Origin: Phycisphaerales bacterium
GTDB lineage: Bacteria; Planctomycetota; Phycisphaerae; Phycisphaerales; UBA1924
Assembly: GCA_028279375.1 (NCBI GenBank)
Contig: JANQNW010000015.1
Coordinates: 62,001 to 126,000, forward strand
Length of the DNA: 64,000 nucleotides
Direction of reading: 5' to 3'
The number at the start of each line of letters is the position of its first letter. Within the stretch, counting starts at the first letter, position 1. The position numbers and the translations under genes were made by a program. Below the pieces are notes generated by a model, which saw only the letters and a program-made list of their open reading frames with translations, was not told the DNA's origin and did not search any database. Shown here one piece after another: positions 1-7,625 of the stretch.

Positions 1-256
1 CCTTGTAGATGACGATGTTGTCGGTGAACTCGACGCTTCCGCCCTCCAGGTGCGCTTCGACTGCGAACTGTCCGGCGTTGTTGATGGCGGGGAGGTCGAG
101 GAAGGTGAATGTCGTGCCGTCGTCGAATCCCGGGGCGCTGGCGCCGGGGGCGAAGACGACCGCGTAGGGGTTTCCTCCGGCGATCGTCGTGGCGCTGACA
201 GCGAGCGCAACGATGGACGCAGTTACAGCGATGACTGACGGGCGCATGTGCGACAT
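1..256 (-). CDS. Exported protein, DUF7453-like, truncated at the window edge
   Basis: Only the first 85 codons lie in the window; the frame runs open through base 1. The start at 256 is chosen because AGGAG lies 8 bases upstream; a second ATG at 247 has poorer spacing. Residues 1-27 form a Sec signal peptide (hydrophobic VIAVTASIVALAVSA, likely cleavage near TIAG). The mature part has an APGF motif and a PAINNAGQFA motif. In planctomycete exported proteins of the DUF7453 type, APG followed by iNnaGqvaf recurs along the chain, so the complete protein probably contains several such repeats. No catalytic role is known. The family call is made from memory of this motif and is moderate; the signal peptide is clear. 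Confidence 0.7.
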   Translation of the reverse strand, partial: MSHMRPSVIAVTASIVALAVSATTIAGGNPYAVVFAPGASAPGFDDGTTFTFLDLPAINNAGQFAVEAHLEGGSVEFTDNIVIYK

Positions 257-384
257 CTCTCGAACTCCTGACTCACCTTTTCTCTGACGCTCCCGTGCGA
301 GGAGCGCGGTCCCTGTGTGCAGGGGTCAGGATACCGCCGGGGGGATCGGGAGTGGTGTGGAGATTTCGGTCGCGTCGGGACACG

Positions 385-978
385 TCAGGCCATGCGATGC
401 GATTCGGCGGCCGCGGCCTCGAGTGGTTTGCGGAGTCGTTTGCCGCGCGGCGTGAGCTGGTACTCGACCTGGGGCGGGTAGTCGTCGTACACAACGCGAT
501 CGACGAGGCGCTCGGACTCGAGGTCCTTGAGGGCGAGGGTGAGGGCCCGCGCGGTGACGCCGGGGAGGGCGGCGCGGATCTCGCCGAATCGCCTTCTGCG
601 ACACGCAATCGCCCAGATCGCGGGCATCGACCACTTGCGCAGGGCGACCTGTCGGATGCCGAGGGCGTCAATGATGGCGAGGAGGCGTGCGCAGGGGGAA
701 CCAAGGGGGGCGCCTTTGTCGGTGAGGATGTACTCGGGGCGCATGGGGTGGCCGTAGCCGGGATTCTTCATGACGCAGCCGGCTTCGATGAGCGCTTCGA
801 GGGTGCGTTTGATGGTGTCCCGCCCGGCGCCGAGCGTCTTGACGAGCGTGACGAACTTGGCGCCCGCGGAGCGATGGAGCTCCGCGAGTATGGGGACGGC
901 CCAGCGGTGATGGAAGAGCTCTGGGCGGAGCATGACTTCCAGCTCGGCCTCCTCGATGGTGGTGAAATCTGCAACCAT
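385..978 (-). CDS. Tandem-domain HxlR-type transcriptional regulator
   Basis: The 197-aa protein holds two winged-helix units. The C-terminal one (about residues 100-185) follows the HxlR pattern: W-x-x-x-I-W, RRFGEIRAALPGV, LKDLESERLVDRVVYDD, PPQVEYQLTPRGKRL. The N-terminal one (about 15-90) repeats it more loosely: HRWAVPILAEL, TIKRTLEALIEAG, RPEYILTDKG. HxlR proteins usually have one such domain and act as dimers, so this may be an internal pseudo-dimer. No sensor Cys motif is obvious. ATG 978 is preferred over an in-frame TTG at 990. It has no normally spaced ribosome-binding site and may be read from a very short leader. It is divergent from the VOC genes across a 100-base gap with a perfect inverted repeat, so autoregulation and control of those genes is the natural inference. 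Confidence 0.8.
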   Translation of the reverse strand: MVADFTTIEEAELEVMLRPELFHHRWAVPILAELHRSAGAKFVTLVKTLGAGRDTIKRTLEALIEAGCVMKNPGYGHPMRPEYILTDKGAPLGSPCARLLAIIDALGIRQVALRKWSMPAIWAIACRRRRFGEIRAALPGVTARALTLALKDLESERLVDRVVYDDYPPQVEYQLTPRGKRLRKPLEAAAAESHRMA

Positions 979-983
979 GCCTC

Positions 984-1019
984 TTGACAAGAAGTATATC
1001 TGATATAAAAATAAGTCAA
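984..1019. promoter_or_regulatory. Overlapping divergent promoters with an HxlR-type operator
   Basis: TATATC (995-1000), one base, then GATATA (1002-1007) form a perfect inverted repeat. On the plus strand TTGACA (984-989) matches the -35 consensus, with AT-rich -10 candidates TATAAA at 1004-1009 or TAAAAA at 1006-1011. On the minus strand TTGACT (1019-1014) is followed after 15 bases by TATACT (998-993). The two promoters therefore cross, and both are covered by the palindrome, so one bound dimer could block both directions. Spacers of 14-16 bases are shorter than the ideal 17. The stretch is distinctly AT-rich within GC-rich DNA. Confidence 0.6.
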
Positions 1020-1078
1020 AGCCCGGATCCGGTGGATTCGGCGAAAAAGTTCAACCTGAAGAAGGACGAGGTGGACCG

Positions 1079-1459
1079 ATGGGGCTCGAGCTTGGATTTG
1101 ACGGCGGACTGAACTGCGCCCACAGCGTGAGGGACCTGGAGAAGGCGATCCAGTGGTACAGCGATCATCTTGGGTTCACGCATCTCTACACGAAGGACGA
1201 GATGGGCTGGTGCGAGATGGCGACGCCGATCAAGGGCGTGAAGATGGGTCTGTCGCAGGTGGAGGAGGTCGAGCCGAAGGGGGGCGCCACGCTGACGTGG
1301 GGCGTGCAGGACATCGACAAGGCGCGATCGGCGCTGGAGTCGAGGGATGTGCCCTTTGATGGCGACACGATTCGTGTGCCTGGAATGGTCGCGCTTGCAA
1401 CCTTCTATGACCCCGATGGGAACAAGATGATGCTCTACGAGGATCTCGGCGGCCAGTGA
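1079..1459 (+). CDS. VOC (glyoxalase/bleomycin-resistance fold) protein
   Basis: A 126-aa protein made of one vicinal-oxygen-chelate domain: CAHSVRDLEKAIQWYSDHLGF near the N-terminus, TLTWGVQDIDKARSALESRDV in the middle, and the closing signature FYDPDGNKMMLYE (about 109-121). VOC domains bind a metal and act as isomerases, dioxygenases or resistance proteins; His in AHSV and Glu in LYE are plausible ligands, but the substrate cannot be read from sequence. It is cytoplasmic, with no signal peptide. ATG 1079 is preceded by AAGGACGAGG. The next gene is a second VOC protein that is exported, and the upstream divergent regulator probably controls both. Confidence 0.85.
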   Translation: MGLELGFDGGLNCAHSVRDLEKAIQWYSDHLGFTHLYTKDEMGWCEMATPIKGVKMGLSQVEEVEPKGGATLTWGVQDIDKARSALESRDVPFDGDTIRVPGMVALATFYDPDGNKMMLYEDLGGQ

Positions 1460-1509
1460 ATCGCCGGCGATCCGAGTCTTCCGGGGGGGAGACAACGAGG
1501 AGCTCTGCT

Positions 1510-1989
1510 ATGAGACAACTGAAGAGGAACGGGATTCTGGTCGGGATGACGATCTCGGCGATGGCGCTGGCGACGGCGCTGTTGATCTCAGATCGAGCGC
1601 GCGCAGGTCATCACGAGAAGGAGCACATCCGCTGGCAGCCGACGCTGCTTGTGCAGTTGCAGGTCGCCGACCTTGATCGCGCGATCGACTTCTACACGAA
1701 CACGATGGGCCTGAAGCTGGAGCTGCGCAACGAGGCGCTGCAATGGGCGCGCATCGATCCGGGTATTCCCGGCGTGACGATCGGGCTCGGTGTCGGGGAG
1801 CATCCCGGCAGCGGATCCGCTTCGATCAACCTCGGCGTCGGACGGATCGAGGAAGCGCGGGCGATTCTCGAATCGCGCGGCGTCGTCTTCGACGGTCCGA
1901 CGCTCAACATTCCCGGCGTCGTTCAACTCGCCGATTTCAAGGATCCGGATGGCAATCGGATTCGACTCGCCGGACACTCATCCAAATGA
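1510..1989 (+). CDS. Exported VOC-domain protein
   Basis: A 159-aa protein with a Sec signal peptide (ILVGMTISAMALATALLI, likely cleavage after SDRARA) followed by a VOC domain: LLVQLQVADLDRAIDFYTNTMGLKLEL, then SINLGVGRIEEARAILESRGV, then DFKDPDGNRIRLAG. ATG 1510 follows GAGGAG at good spacing, which fixes the start downstream of longer in-frame GTG extensions. The domain shares its architecture with the preceding cytoplasmic VOC protein (VPFDG and VVFDG, DPDGN in both), so the pair probably arose by duplication, with one copy retargeted outside the cytoplasm. Substrate unknown. Confidence 0.82.
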   Translation: MRQLKRNGILVGMTISAMALATALLISDRARAGHHEKEHIRWQPTLLVQLQVADLDRAIDFYTNTMGLKLELRNEALQWARIDPGIPGVTIGLGVGEHPGSGSASINLGVGRIEEARAILESRGVVFDGPTLNIPGVVQLADFKDPDGNRIRLAGHSSK

Positions 1990-2015
1990 TCTGGCCCGAA
2001 CGGGAGGATGCGCGC

Positions 2016-2537
2016 ATGCGTCATTCAGGAATTGCAGTCGTCGTCGTCGCGCTCCTGCTTTCGGGCGGCGCGCTCTTTGCGCCCGTCAATGCGCCGGCCG
2101 TCGCCGGAGCGTCGGATGCAGAGCCTCTGGCGGAGATCGCATGGATCGGGCGCGCGTGGCGCGCCGAGCGCGATGGGACAATCATCGAGGAGATCTGGAG
2201 CCCGGCGGATGGCGGCTGCATGACGGGCATGTTCCGGCTTGTCGCGGGCGGGCAGCCGCGGTTCTACGAGTTCATGTCGATCGAGGCGAAGGCGGATGGG
2301 ATCTTCCTGCACATGCATCATTTCAGCCCGGGGCTGAAGCGCTGGGAGGATACCCCGCTGCTCTGGGAGCTGATTGAGACGACGAGTGAGCATGCGACCT
2401 TCGAGGTGCGCAATCAGCCCGAGCCGAAGAAGCTCATCTTCATGAAGCAGGGGGATGATGGAATCATCATCCGGCTCCATGACTTCGAGGACGGGAAGCC
2501 GGTGAACCAGGAGTTCGCCATGCAGGCCGTAAACTGA
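2016..2537 (+). CDS. Exported DUF6265-like protein
   Basis: A 173-aa protein with an N-terminal signal sequence (IAVVVVALLLSGGALFA). The mature part carries the pattern of DUF6265: IAWIGRAWRAERDGTIIEEIWSPADGG in outline, then M-x-G-M-F-R, then YEFMSIEAKADGI. This family is a small beta-barrel-like domain with no assigned function. ATG 2016 has GGGAGG at about 9 bases. An in-frame ATG at 1986 overlaps the stop of the previous gene but would put charged residues before the signal peptide. It is tightly linked to the two VOC genes, so all three probably share a transcript; 4 bases separate its stop from the convergent lipase. Confidence 0.75.
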   Translation: MRHSGIAVVVVALLLSGGALFAPVNAPAVAGASDAEPLAEIAWIGRAWRAERDGTIIEEIWSPADGGCMTGMFRLVAGGQPRFYEFMSIEAKADGIFLHMHHFSPGLKRWEDTPLLWELIETTSEHATFEVRNQPEPKKLIFMKQGDDGIIIRLHDFEDGKPVNQEFAMQAVN

Positions 2538-2541
2538 GCGT

Positions 2542-3966
2542 TCAGCGCGGCTGCTCGAGCAGGATGTAGAGCACGAAGTTCTGCGAGGTGATGTCGCTCG
2601 TCAGCTTGAGATGCTCATCGTTGAGGAACTGCACGCCGCGCCAGTGAATGGGCGAGCGGAGGCGCGGCACGTAGCCTTTGCCGACGCGTTCGTCCATGAG
2701 AGCGCTGGAGCGCGTGACAGTGCCATCGCCGGGCGCGTCGCTGGAGATGCGCGTGGCGCCCGTCTCCGGATTGACGCTCATGATGTCCGGGGTGTCCATG
2801 GCGTCGCCGGCGATGAGATAGAGGTTGAGTCCTTCGGGCGGCGTGGCCTTCCGATCGATCGCGTCGAAGAACTGCTTCGCCTTGGCGAGCGACTTGCGTA
2901 GCTGATCGAGCGCGATGCGCCGGCGCTCGTCTGCGTCGTCGACGTCAGGAAGGAGCCATCGAAGGAACTTGTCCTGCTCCGGATCCGCGAGGCCCCAATC
3001 GAATCGCTCCCAGACATCGGGGTCAAGGATGTCGATGGCGTCGCCCGTCTCAGCGTCCACGACGCGCGCGTGACGCGGGCGCGGAAGGAGTTGGTAGATC
3101 GCCGGCATCGTGCCGAGCACGGCCGGCTGGTATGTCGGTGTAATGAGCGCGACGAAGTTCACGCCTTCGACAAGCTGGCGGAATGAGAGCACCGATCCTG
3201 CGCTCGGCGTTCCGATCAGGATCGCTTCCTCGACGTAGTCGGCGCCCTCCCAGGTCAGCGGCGGGAGCGAGCCATCATCCGGTAGGGGGTTCGGGCCATA
3301 GCGGAGGTAGTAGCGAAGCACGAGGCCGCCCATGGAGTGGGCGATCACATCGACCTTGCCGGGCGTGGTGTCGCCGCGGGCGTCCATCGCGGTGTAGCGC
3401 GCGTCCTGAATGAGTTCGTGCAGTTGGACGGCCTGCTCGGAGATATCGCGTCGCCAGTCGTAGGGATACTGGAAGCAGGTGTAGTGCAATCCCGCGTAAT
3501 CGACGGCGCCGGATCGGCCCAGGCTCTGGTCTCGGTACTTGCCGGCGGCGAGCGTCTTGAGGATGTCGATGTAGGCGCCGATCTCGAGGCCGCGCAGGAG
3601 ACCGACATCGACGGTGAGGGTGTCGAGCACTTCAGTCGGCTCGACATCGTCGCGGAGCTGCGAGAGTGGCACGCCCTCTTCCATCGGGAGGGCGAAGAGT
3701 CGGGCGCCGTCGGGGTAGTCCGGGTCGGCGGCGCCGTAGGTGAAGGCGCCCCAGACGGGCGTCTCCGAGCCGGGCTCCTCGAGCTTCGAGCCGAGGATGC
3801 CGGGGATGACGACGACCGGATTGCGATCATCACCGATGCGCTGCGCTGCGTCGTTGTAGATCGCGCCGAGGTCTGTTTTCTCAGGGTGATGCGCACAGGC
3901 GCCCAGCGTCAGCGGAATGACCAGCGCGCAGAGCGATCGCGCGATCGGCGAACGAAGTGACGACAT
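2542..3966 (-). CDS. LCAT-like alpha/beta-hydrolase lipoprotein
   Basis: A 474-aa protein with a lipoprotein signal peptide: hydrophobic LCALVIPLT then the lipobox LGAC near residue 20. The chain begins NPVVVIPGILGSKLEE, typical of lecithin:cholesterol acyltransferase-like enzymes, where the early glycines shape the oxyanion hole. The nucleophile elbow is DVIAHSMGGLV, Ser being catalytic. Asp in APGDGTVTRSS and His in NDEHLKLTSD complete a plausible triad. Members hydrolyse or transfer acyl chains of phospholipids, so an envelope lipid esterase is likely. Start 3966 has GGAGG 7 bases upstream. It is divergent from the ABC exporter genes across 155 bases. Confidence 0.85.
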   Translation of the reverse strand: MSSLRSPIARSLCALVIPLTLGACAHHPEKTDLGAIYNDAAQRIGDDRNPVVVIPGILGSKLEEPGSETPVWGAFTYGAADPDYPDGARLFALPMEEGVPLSQLRDDVEPTEVLDTLTVDVGLLRGLEIGAYIDILKTLAAGKYRDQSLGRSGAVDYAGLHYTCFQYPYDWRRDISEQAVQLHELIQDARYTAMDARGDTTPGKVDVIAHSMGGLVLRYYLRYGPNPLPDDGSLPPLTWEGADYVEEAILIGTPSAGSVLSFRQLVEGVNFVALITPTYQPAVLGTMPAIYQLLPRPRHARVVDAETGDAIDILDPDVWERFDWGLADPEQDKFLRWLLPDVDDADERRRIALDQLRKSLAKAKQFFDAIDRKATPPEGLNLYLIAGDAMDTPDIMSVNPETGATRISSDAPGDGTVTRSSALMDERVGKGYVPRLRSPIHWRGVQFLNDEHLKLTSDITSQNFVLYILLEQPR

Positions 3967-4121
3967 TCGGGAACCTCCACAAGGCTCGTTGGTCAGAGAA
4001 CGGCGAACGCTCGGCATAAGTTCACTATTCCGCAGTTGGGGAAAGGCGCAGGGAGAGTCAGGATACGGGCGTGGATCCAAGTATCATGCCCGGCTTCCGG
4101 GGTTGGGGACAAGGGGACGCG

Positions 4122-5111
4122 ATGAGCACCACCATGACAGATTTCGAGCCGGGCGCCGGTGCGCTCGGAGACCCTCCGGCGGACGCCGCAGTCAGCGCCC
4201 GCGGGCTCGTGAAGCGATATGGCGATCTCACGGCCGTGGACGGGATCGATTTCGACGTCCGGCGCGGCACGTGCCTCGGCGTGCTCGGGCCCAATGGCGC
4301 CGGGAAGACGACGACGATCGAGATGCTCGAGGGCATCAAGCGCGCCGACGACGGCGAGATCGTCGTGCTGGGCATGCGCTGGGGTAAGGACGATCGCGCG
4401 ATCCAGGAGCGCATCGGCGTGCAGCTTCAGGAGACGGAGTTCCAGGACAAGCTCAGCGTGCACGAAACGCTGCGATTGTTCGCAAGCTTCTTCGAGAATT
4501 CTGCGCCGCTGGATGAGATCATCGAGATCATCGGGCTCGAAGAAAAGCGGACTGCCTTCGTCAAGACGCTCTCGGGCGGTCAGAAGCAACGCCTCTCGAT
4601 TGGCTGCGCGCTGCTGAACAATCCGGATGTGCTTTTTCTCGATGAGCCGACGACGGGCCTCGATCCGCAGGCGCGGCGGCGCGTGTGGGATGTCGTCGAG
4701 ACGTTTAAGGCGGGCGGCGGCTCCGTGCTGCTGACGACGCACTACATGGAGGAAGCGGAGCGTCTTGCCGACGACCTGATCATCGTCGATCACGGCAAGG
4801 TGATCGCGCGCGGCTCGCCCGCTTCGATCATCGCTTCGCTCGGCGCCGAGAGCGTCGTGCAGTTCTCGATGGTGGATGCGGCCGTGGACGCGATCGAAGA
4901 GGCGCATCTGCTTGCGCTGGAGGGCGTGAACGCCGTGCGCGTGGAGGGATCGAGCATGGTCCTGAGCGTGACGGGCACGCAGGGCGTGATCTCGGGGCTC
5001 TTTGCGCTCGTGGATGAGCGCGGGCTCGACCTCGAGGATCTTCGCACACACAGACCGACGCTCGAAGACGTCTTCGTGGCGCTGACAGGAAAGCACCTTC
5101 GCGATGGCTAG
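4122..5111 (+). CDS. ABC exporter ATP-binding protein (ABC-2 type)
   Basis: The 329-aa ATPase has all motifs of the drug/polysaccharide exporter subfamily: Walker A GPNGAGKTTTIEML (about 66-79), Q-loop in VQLQETEFQDKL, signature LSGGQKQRL (about 160), Walker B VLFLDEPTTGLDPQARR (about 181-197), and the H-loop LLTTHYMEEAE. A C-terminal extension after residue 245 resembles the DUF4162-like tail of these exporters. ATG 4122 is preceded by AAGGGGA; earlier in-frame starts lack a site. Its last codons overlap the first codons of the permease by 8 bases, so the two are translationally coupled. Substrate unknown. Confidence 0.93.
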   Translation: MSTTMTDFEPGAGALGDPPADAAVSARGLVKRYGDLTAVDGIDFDVRRGTCLGVLGPNGAGKTTTIEMLEGIKRADDGEIVVLGMRWGKDDRAIQERIGVQLQETEFQDKLSVHETLRLFASFFENSAPLDEIIEIIGLEEKRTAFVKTLSGGQKQRLSIGCALLNNPDVLFLDEPTTGLDPQARRRVWDVVETFKAGGGSVLLTTHYMEEAERLADDLIIVDHGKVIARGSPASIIASLGAESVVQFSMVDAAVDAIEEAHLLALEGVNAVRVEGSSMVLSVTGTQGVISGLFALVDERGLDLEDLRTHRPTLEDVFVALTGKHLRDG

Positions 5112-6138
5112 TCTCAATCAACTCAAAGAGCTGACGCGCGTTCGCCTCTATGGCTTCTGGCGCGAGCCGGAGGCCATGTTCTGGGTCTTCCTCTTCCCGC
5201 TCGTGCTCGCGGGCGTGCTCGGATTCGCGTTCCGCTCCGGCGGCGTCGTGCCGACGACGATCGGCGTGGTCAACGGGCCGCAGGCCGCGGCGATGAGCGA
5301 AGTGCTCGCGCTGGATGAGCATCTGGAGGAAGAGCGCTTCGAGACGCGCGAGGAGGCGTACATCAAGCTTCGCCGCGGCGCCGTCGATGCGCTCTTCGAA
5401 TCGATCGATCCGCCGGAGATCTCGATGGATCCGACGCGTCCGGACTCGGAGATGGCGCGCATGCGCGTGCTGCGGGCGCTGGCGCTCTCGGCGGGCGCCG
5501 AGGATGCGCCGCTGGAGATCGACGAGGTCACGGAAAAGGGCTCGCGCTACGTCGATTTCCTCTTCCCCGGCCTGCTCGGCATGAACCTGATGGGCACGGG
5601 CATGTGGGGCGTGGGCTTTGCGATCGCGGATATCCGGCGGCGGAAGTTTCTGAAGCGGATGCTGGTGACGCCGATGAGCCGCGGCTATTTCTTTATGAGC
5701 TTCATCCTCTCGCGCCTGGTGTTCCTGCTCTTCGAGCTGCTCATCCTGACGAGCTTCGGCGCGTGGGTCCTGGGCGTGCCCTTCCGCGGCGACATCCTCT
5801 CGTACCTGATCGTGTCATTCACGGGCGCGATTTTGTTTGCGGGCATGGGCCTGCTGGTGGCGTCGCGCGCCAAGACGATCGAGGGCGTGAGCGGCATCAT
5901 GAACTTCGTGATGATGCCGATGTGGCTGGCTTCGGGCGTGTTCTTCAGCTACGAGCGCTTCCCCGAGTTCCTGCATCCGGCGATCAAGGCGCTGCCGCTG
6001 ACGAGCCTGAATGATGCGCTGCGCGCGGTGATGATCGACGGGGAGACGGTGTTCCAGCAGGGGCTGGAGATGGGGATCATGGCGGCGTGGACGGTAGTTT
6101 GTTTTGTGATTGCGCTGAAGATCTTCAGGTGGGGATAG
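5104..6138 (+). CDS. ABC-2 type transporter permease
   Basis: A 344-aa membrane protein. TM1 (about 22-42, FWVFLFPLVLAGVLGFAF) is followed by an extracytoplasmic loop of about 120 residues and then five helices: LLGMNLMGTGMWGVGF, FILSRLVFLLFELLILTSF, LIVSFTGAILFAGMGLLV, GIMNFVMMPMWLASGVFFSYE and the last at MGIMAAWTVVCFVIAL. The loop between the second and third contains RRRKFLKRMLVTPMSRGYF, typical of the coupling helix region in ABC-2 permeases. With the overlapping ATPase gene this makes a complete homodimeric exporter. The signature suggests export of a lipid, polysaccharide or antibiotic, but the cargo cannot be named. Confidence 0.92.
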   Translation: MASLNQLKELTRVRLYGFWREPEAMFWVFLFPLVLAGVLGFAFRSGGVVPTTIGVVNGPQAAAMSEVLALDEHLEEERFETREEAYIKLRRGAVDALFESIDPPEISMDPTRPDSEMARMRVLRALALSAGAEDAPLEIDEVTEKGSRYVDFLFPGLLGMNLMGTGMWGVGFAIADIRRRKFLKRMLVTPMSRGYFFMSFILSRLVFLLFELLILTSFGAWVLGVPFRGDILSYLIVSFTGAILFAGMGLLVASRAKTIEGVSGIMNFVMMPMWLASGVFFSYERFPEFLHPAIKALPLTSLNDALRAVMIDGETVFQQGLEMGIMAAWTVVCFVIALKIFRWG

Positions 6139-6140
6139 GT

Positions 6141-6572
6141 GTGACCTACAAGACGGACTCGAACGGCGTCATCATCGAGCCCGGGCTTTACGACGGGAAG
6201 GTAGTGAAGGTCGAGTTGGTCGGCTCAGATATAGAACTCACAATCAATCAGTCTTTGACTGTCGTCGTCATCGTCATGCGACTCGTGGATCCCAGTTGGG
6301 TGTGCTTGAACGAGTTTGCTCATCAGAGTTCGATCTGCACTGTGGAGGTCACAGAGTGTGCGTTCGAAGAGCGTCGGCACATTGAAGATTGGTACGACCG
6401 TCATCCCCATCTTGGCGCACCGCTCAGTAAGCGGGGATTCAAGCAGCGCGAAGAATTCGTTGAACTGGCGTTCAAAGAGAATCGTCTGTTTATCAGCATC
6501 GATGCAAGCATTGGCCTATACGGATTTGCCTCCGTCGAGCGGATTGAGTTTCTTGAGCTGGGGCAGTCATGA
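6141..6572 (+). CDS. Hypothetical protein, first of an AT-richer pair
   Basis: A 143-aa soluble protein read from GTG 6141, three bases after the permease stop; the purine run AGGTGGGGATAGG serves as ribosome-binding site. There is no signal peptide or membrane segment. It is rich in Glu and aromatic residues, with EERRHIEDWYDRHPHLGAP and GLYGFASVERIEFLEL as its most characteristic stretches. I recognise no family. The codon composition is visibly less GC-rich than the flanking ABC and kinase genes. The stop overlaps the next start by four bases (ATGA), so the two unknown genes form one unit. Immediate coupling to the exporter could mean shared function or a later insertion. Confidence 0.65.
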   Translation: MTYKTDSNGVIIEPGLYDGKVVKVELVGSDIELTINQSLTVVVIVMRLVDPSWVCLNEFAHQSSICTVEVTECAFEERRHIEDWYDRHPHLGAPLSKRGFKQREEFVELAFKENRLFISIDASIGLYGFASVERIEFLELGQS

Positions 6573-7219
6573 CGCTCGTACGTCTTCGACAGACCTCGCG
6601 ATCAGACGCCCTGCGCTATCTTCTTCCATGTCTTCGTAGCGCTCGTTTTCTCGGCGATATGCTGTGCCGCACAGTCGAACAATCAGATGGCTCGTTCTTT
6701 CTCCTGGCGCCTGACGATCTCACTGAAGAGGAGCTCGCGAAGCTCGTTGTGAATGACTACGGCGGGCTGCTGCCTTCGAATCGGAAGCCGATCTCCGAAT
6801 CGCCGGAAGTAGACACGACGAATGGAGAACTCGCGGTCTTGCTTTGTCGCGCGTTTCGCGCCGTCGCCAGTTCGGCATCCATCATCGTGACAGATTGGAG
6901 AGATCCCCCTGAATCGCAGAGAGATTGCGTAGGCGCTGAACGCATTCCGATTGAGTTGGCAGATCAGAATCTCTTCCGACTAACTGAGCCGGTGGGAGAA
7001 AATGCGTTGCAGAATGTGATCGACTGGTTCGATCGGAACGGCCTGATCTGTGCGTTGACCTCGGGACTAGAGATCGACGATCAGTTGACGCAGCAGGATC
7101 TGGAGTCTGCGATCCGCGAGAATCTCGTGATGTTCTCTCACAGCGCGTGTGACGGTGAGAGCCACCTCATCTGGCTGCGCGGGGATCTTCAGATTGCTGA
7201 GGTGACCGCGGAGATCTAA
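6569..7219 (+). CDS. Hypothetical protein, second of an AT-richer pair
   Basis: A 216-aa soluble protein starting inside the previous stop codon (ATGA overlap). No signal peptide, membrane segment or known motif is recognised. It is mixed alpha/beta in appearance, with acidic helices such as DLTEEELAKLVVNDYGG and a C-terminal ESHLIWLRGDLQIAEV strand pair. Base composition is again lower in GC than the surroundings. The stop lies two bases from the 3' end of the oppositely oriented tRNA-Thr gene, the usual side of tRNA genes for element integration, but no integrase or repeat of the tRNA end was found. Function unknown. Confidence 0.65.
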   Translation: MTLVRLRQTSRSDALRYLLPCLRSARFLGDMLCRTVEQSDGSFFLLAPDDLTEEELAKLVVNDYGGLLPSNRKPISESPEVDTTNGELAVLLCRAFRAVASSASIIVTDWRDPPESQRDCVGAERIPIELADQNLFRLTEPVGENALQNVIDWFDRNGLICALTSGLEIDDQLTQQDLESAIRENLVMFSHSACDGESHLIWLRGDLQIAEVTAEI

Positions 7220-7220
7220 A

Positions 7221-7292
7221 GCCGCCGGGGAGACTCGAACCCCCAACCTCCAGATTACAAATCAGGCGCTCTACCAATTGAGCTACGGCGGC
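7221..7292 (-). tRNA. tRNA-Thr (anticodon TGT)
   Basis: Reading the minus strand gives a 72-nt cloverleaf: acceptor GCCGCCG pairs with CGGCGGC, D arm GCTC/GAGC, anticodon loop TTTGTAA with TGT in the middle, and T arm GGGGG-TTCGAGT-CTCCC. The anticodon reads ACA (Thr). CCA is not encoded. The anticodon stem CCTGA/TCTGG contains one T-T mismatch at the third pair, and the T stem one G-T pair. Confidence 0.95.
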
Positions 7293-7625
7293 TTGTGGAC
7301 GTGTGCGACGAGTTCGCCGCACCCCTCCCTCACGGGTCACACGATATCACCCCGATCCCGCTCTCGCCTGCGAGAAGGGGCATGGACCCTACTGGGTTTC
7401 GAACTCGCGCACTTGGCTCTTTGCGAGAGGCTCCGCTGGCTCTACATTGGTCCGCGAGGGCGGGCCTGGTGGGATTCGGGGCCGCGCGCCGCATTGGGAC
7501 GCGGCGCACGATGCGGGGGCCGGGGACGACAGTCGCCATTCGGCTCGCACGGACGCGCATGCGCCCGCCGTCCGGTTCGACGCGCCGTCAACCTTCGGGT
7601 TCGTCGGCGTCCATGGGAGCGCTTC
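7293..7625. other. 333-base gap between tRNA-Thr and the sensor kinase
   Basis: No convincing gene. Bases 7351-7377 contain an imperfect hairpin (CCC, then TCTCGC-CT-GCGAGA, then GGGG) resembling hairpins near 20455 and 54297, so it may be a degraded intergenic repeat. An open frame crosses the gap upstream of the kinase but is rich in Arg and Gly and looks non-coding. The kinase promoter and any tRNA promoter (minus strand, entering from about 7300-7350) must lie here; no consensus elements stand out. Confidence 0.5.

Noticed and set aside
1032..1112. Short frame VDSAKKFNLKKDEVDRW overlapping the first VOC gene in another frame
   Set aside because: Only 26 codons, no ribosome-binding site, and overlaps the confident VOC start; probably coincidental.
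6141..7219. Interpretation of the AT-richer pair as a toxin-immunity or restriction system
   Set aside because: No toxin, immunity or restriction motif can be seen, so no such function is claimed.
7381..7450. GTTCGAA-containing sequence resembling a tRNA T-arm
   Set aside because: No flanking stem pairs and no anticodon arm; not a second tRNA or a recognisable tRNA fragment.
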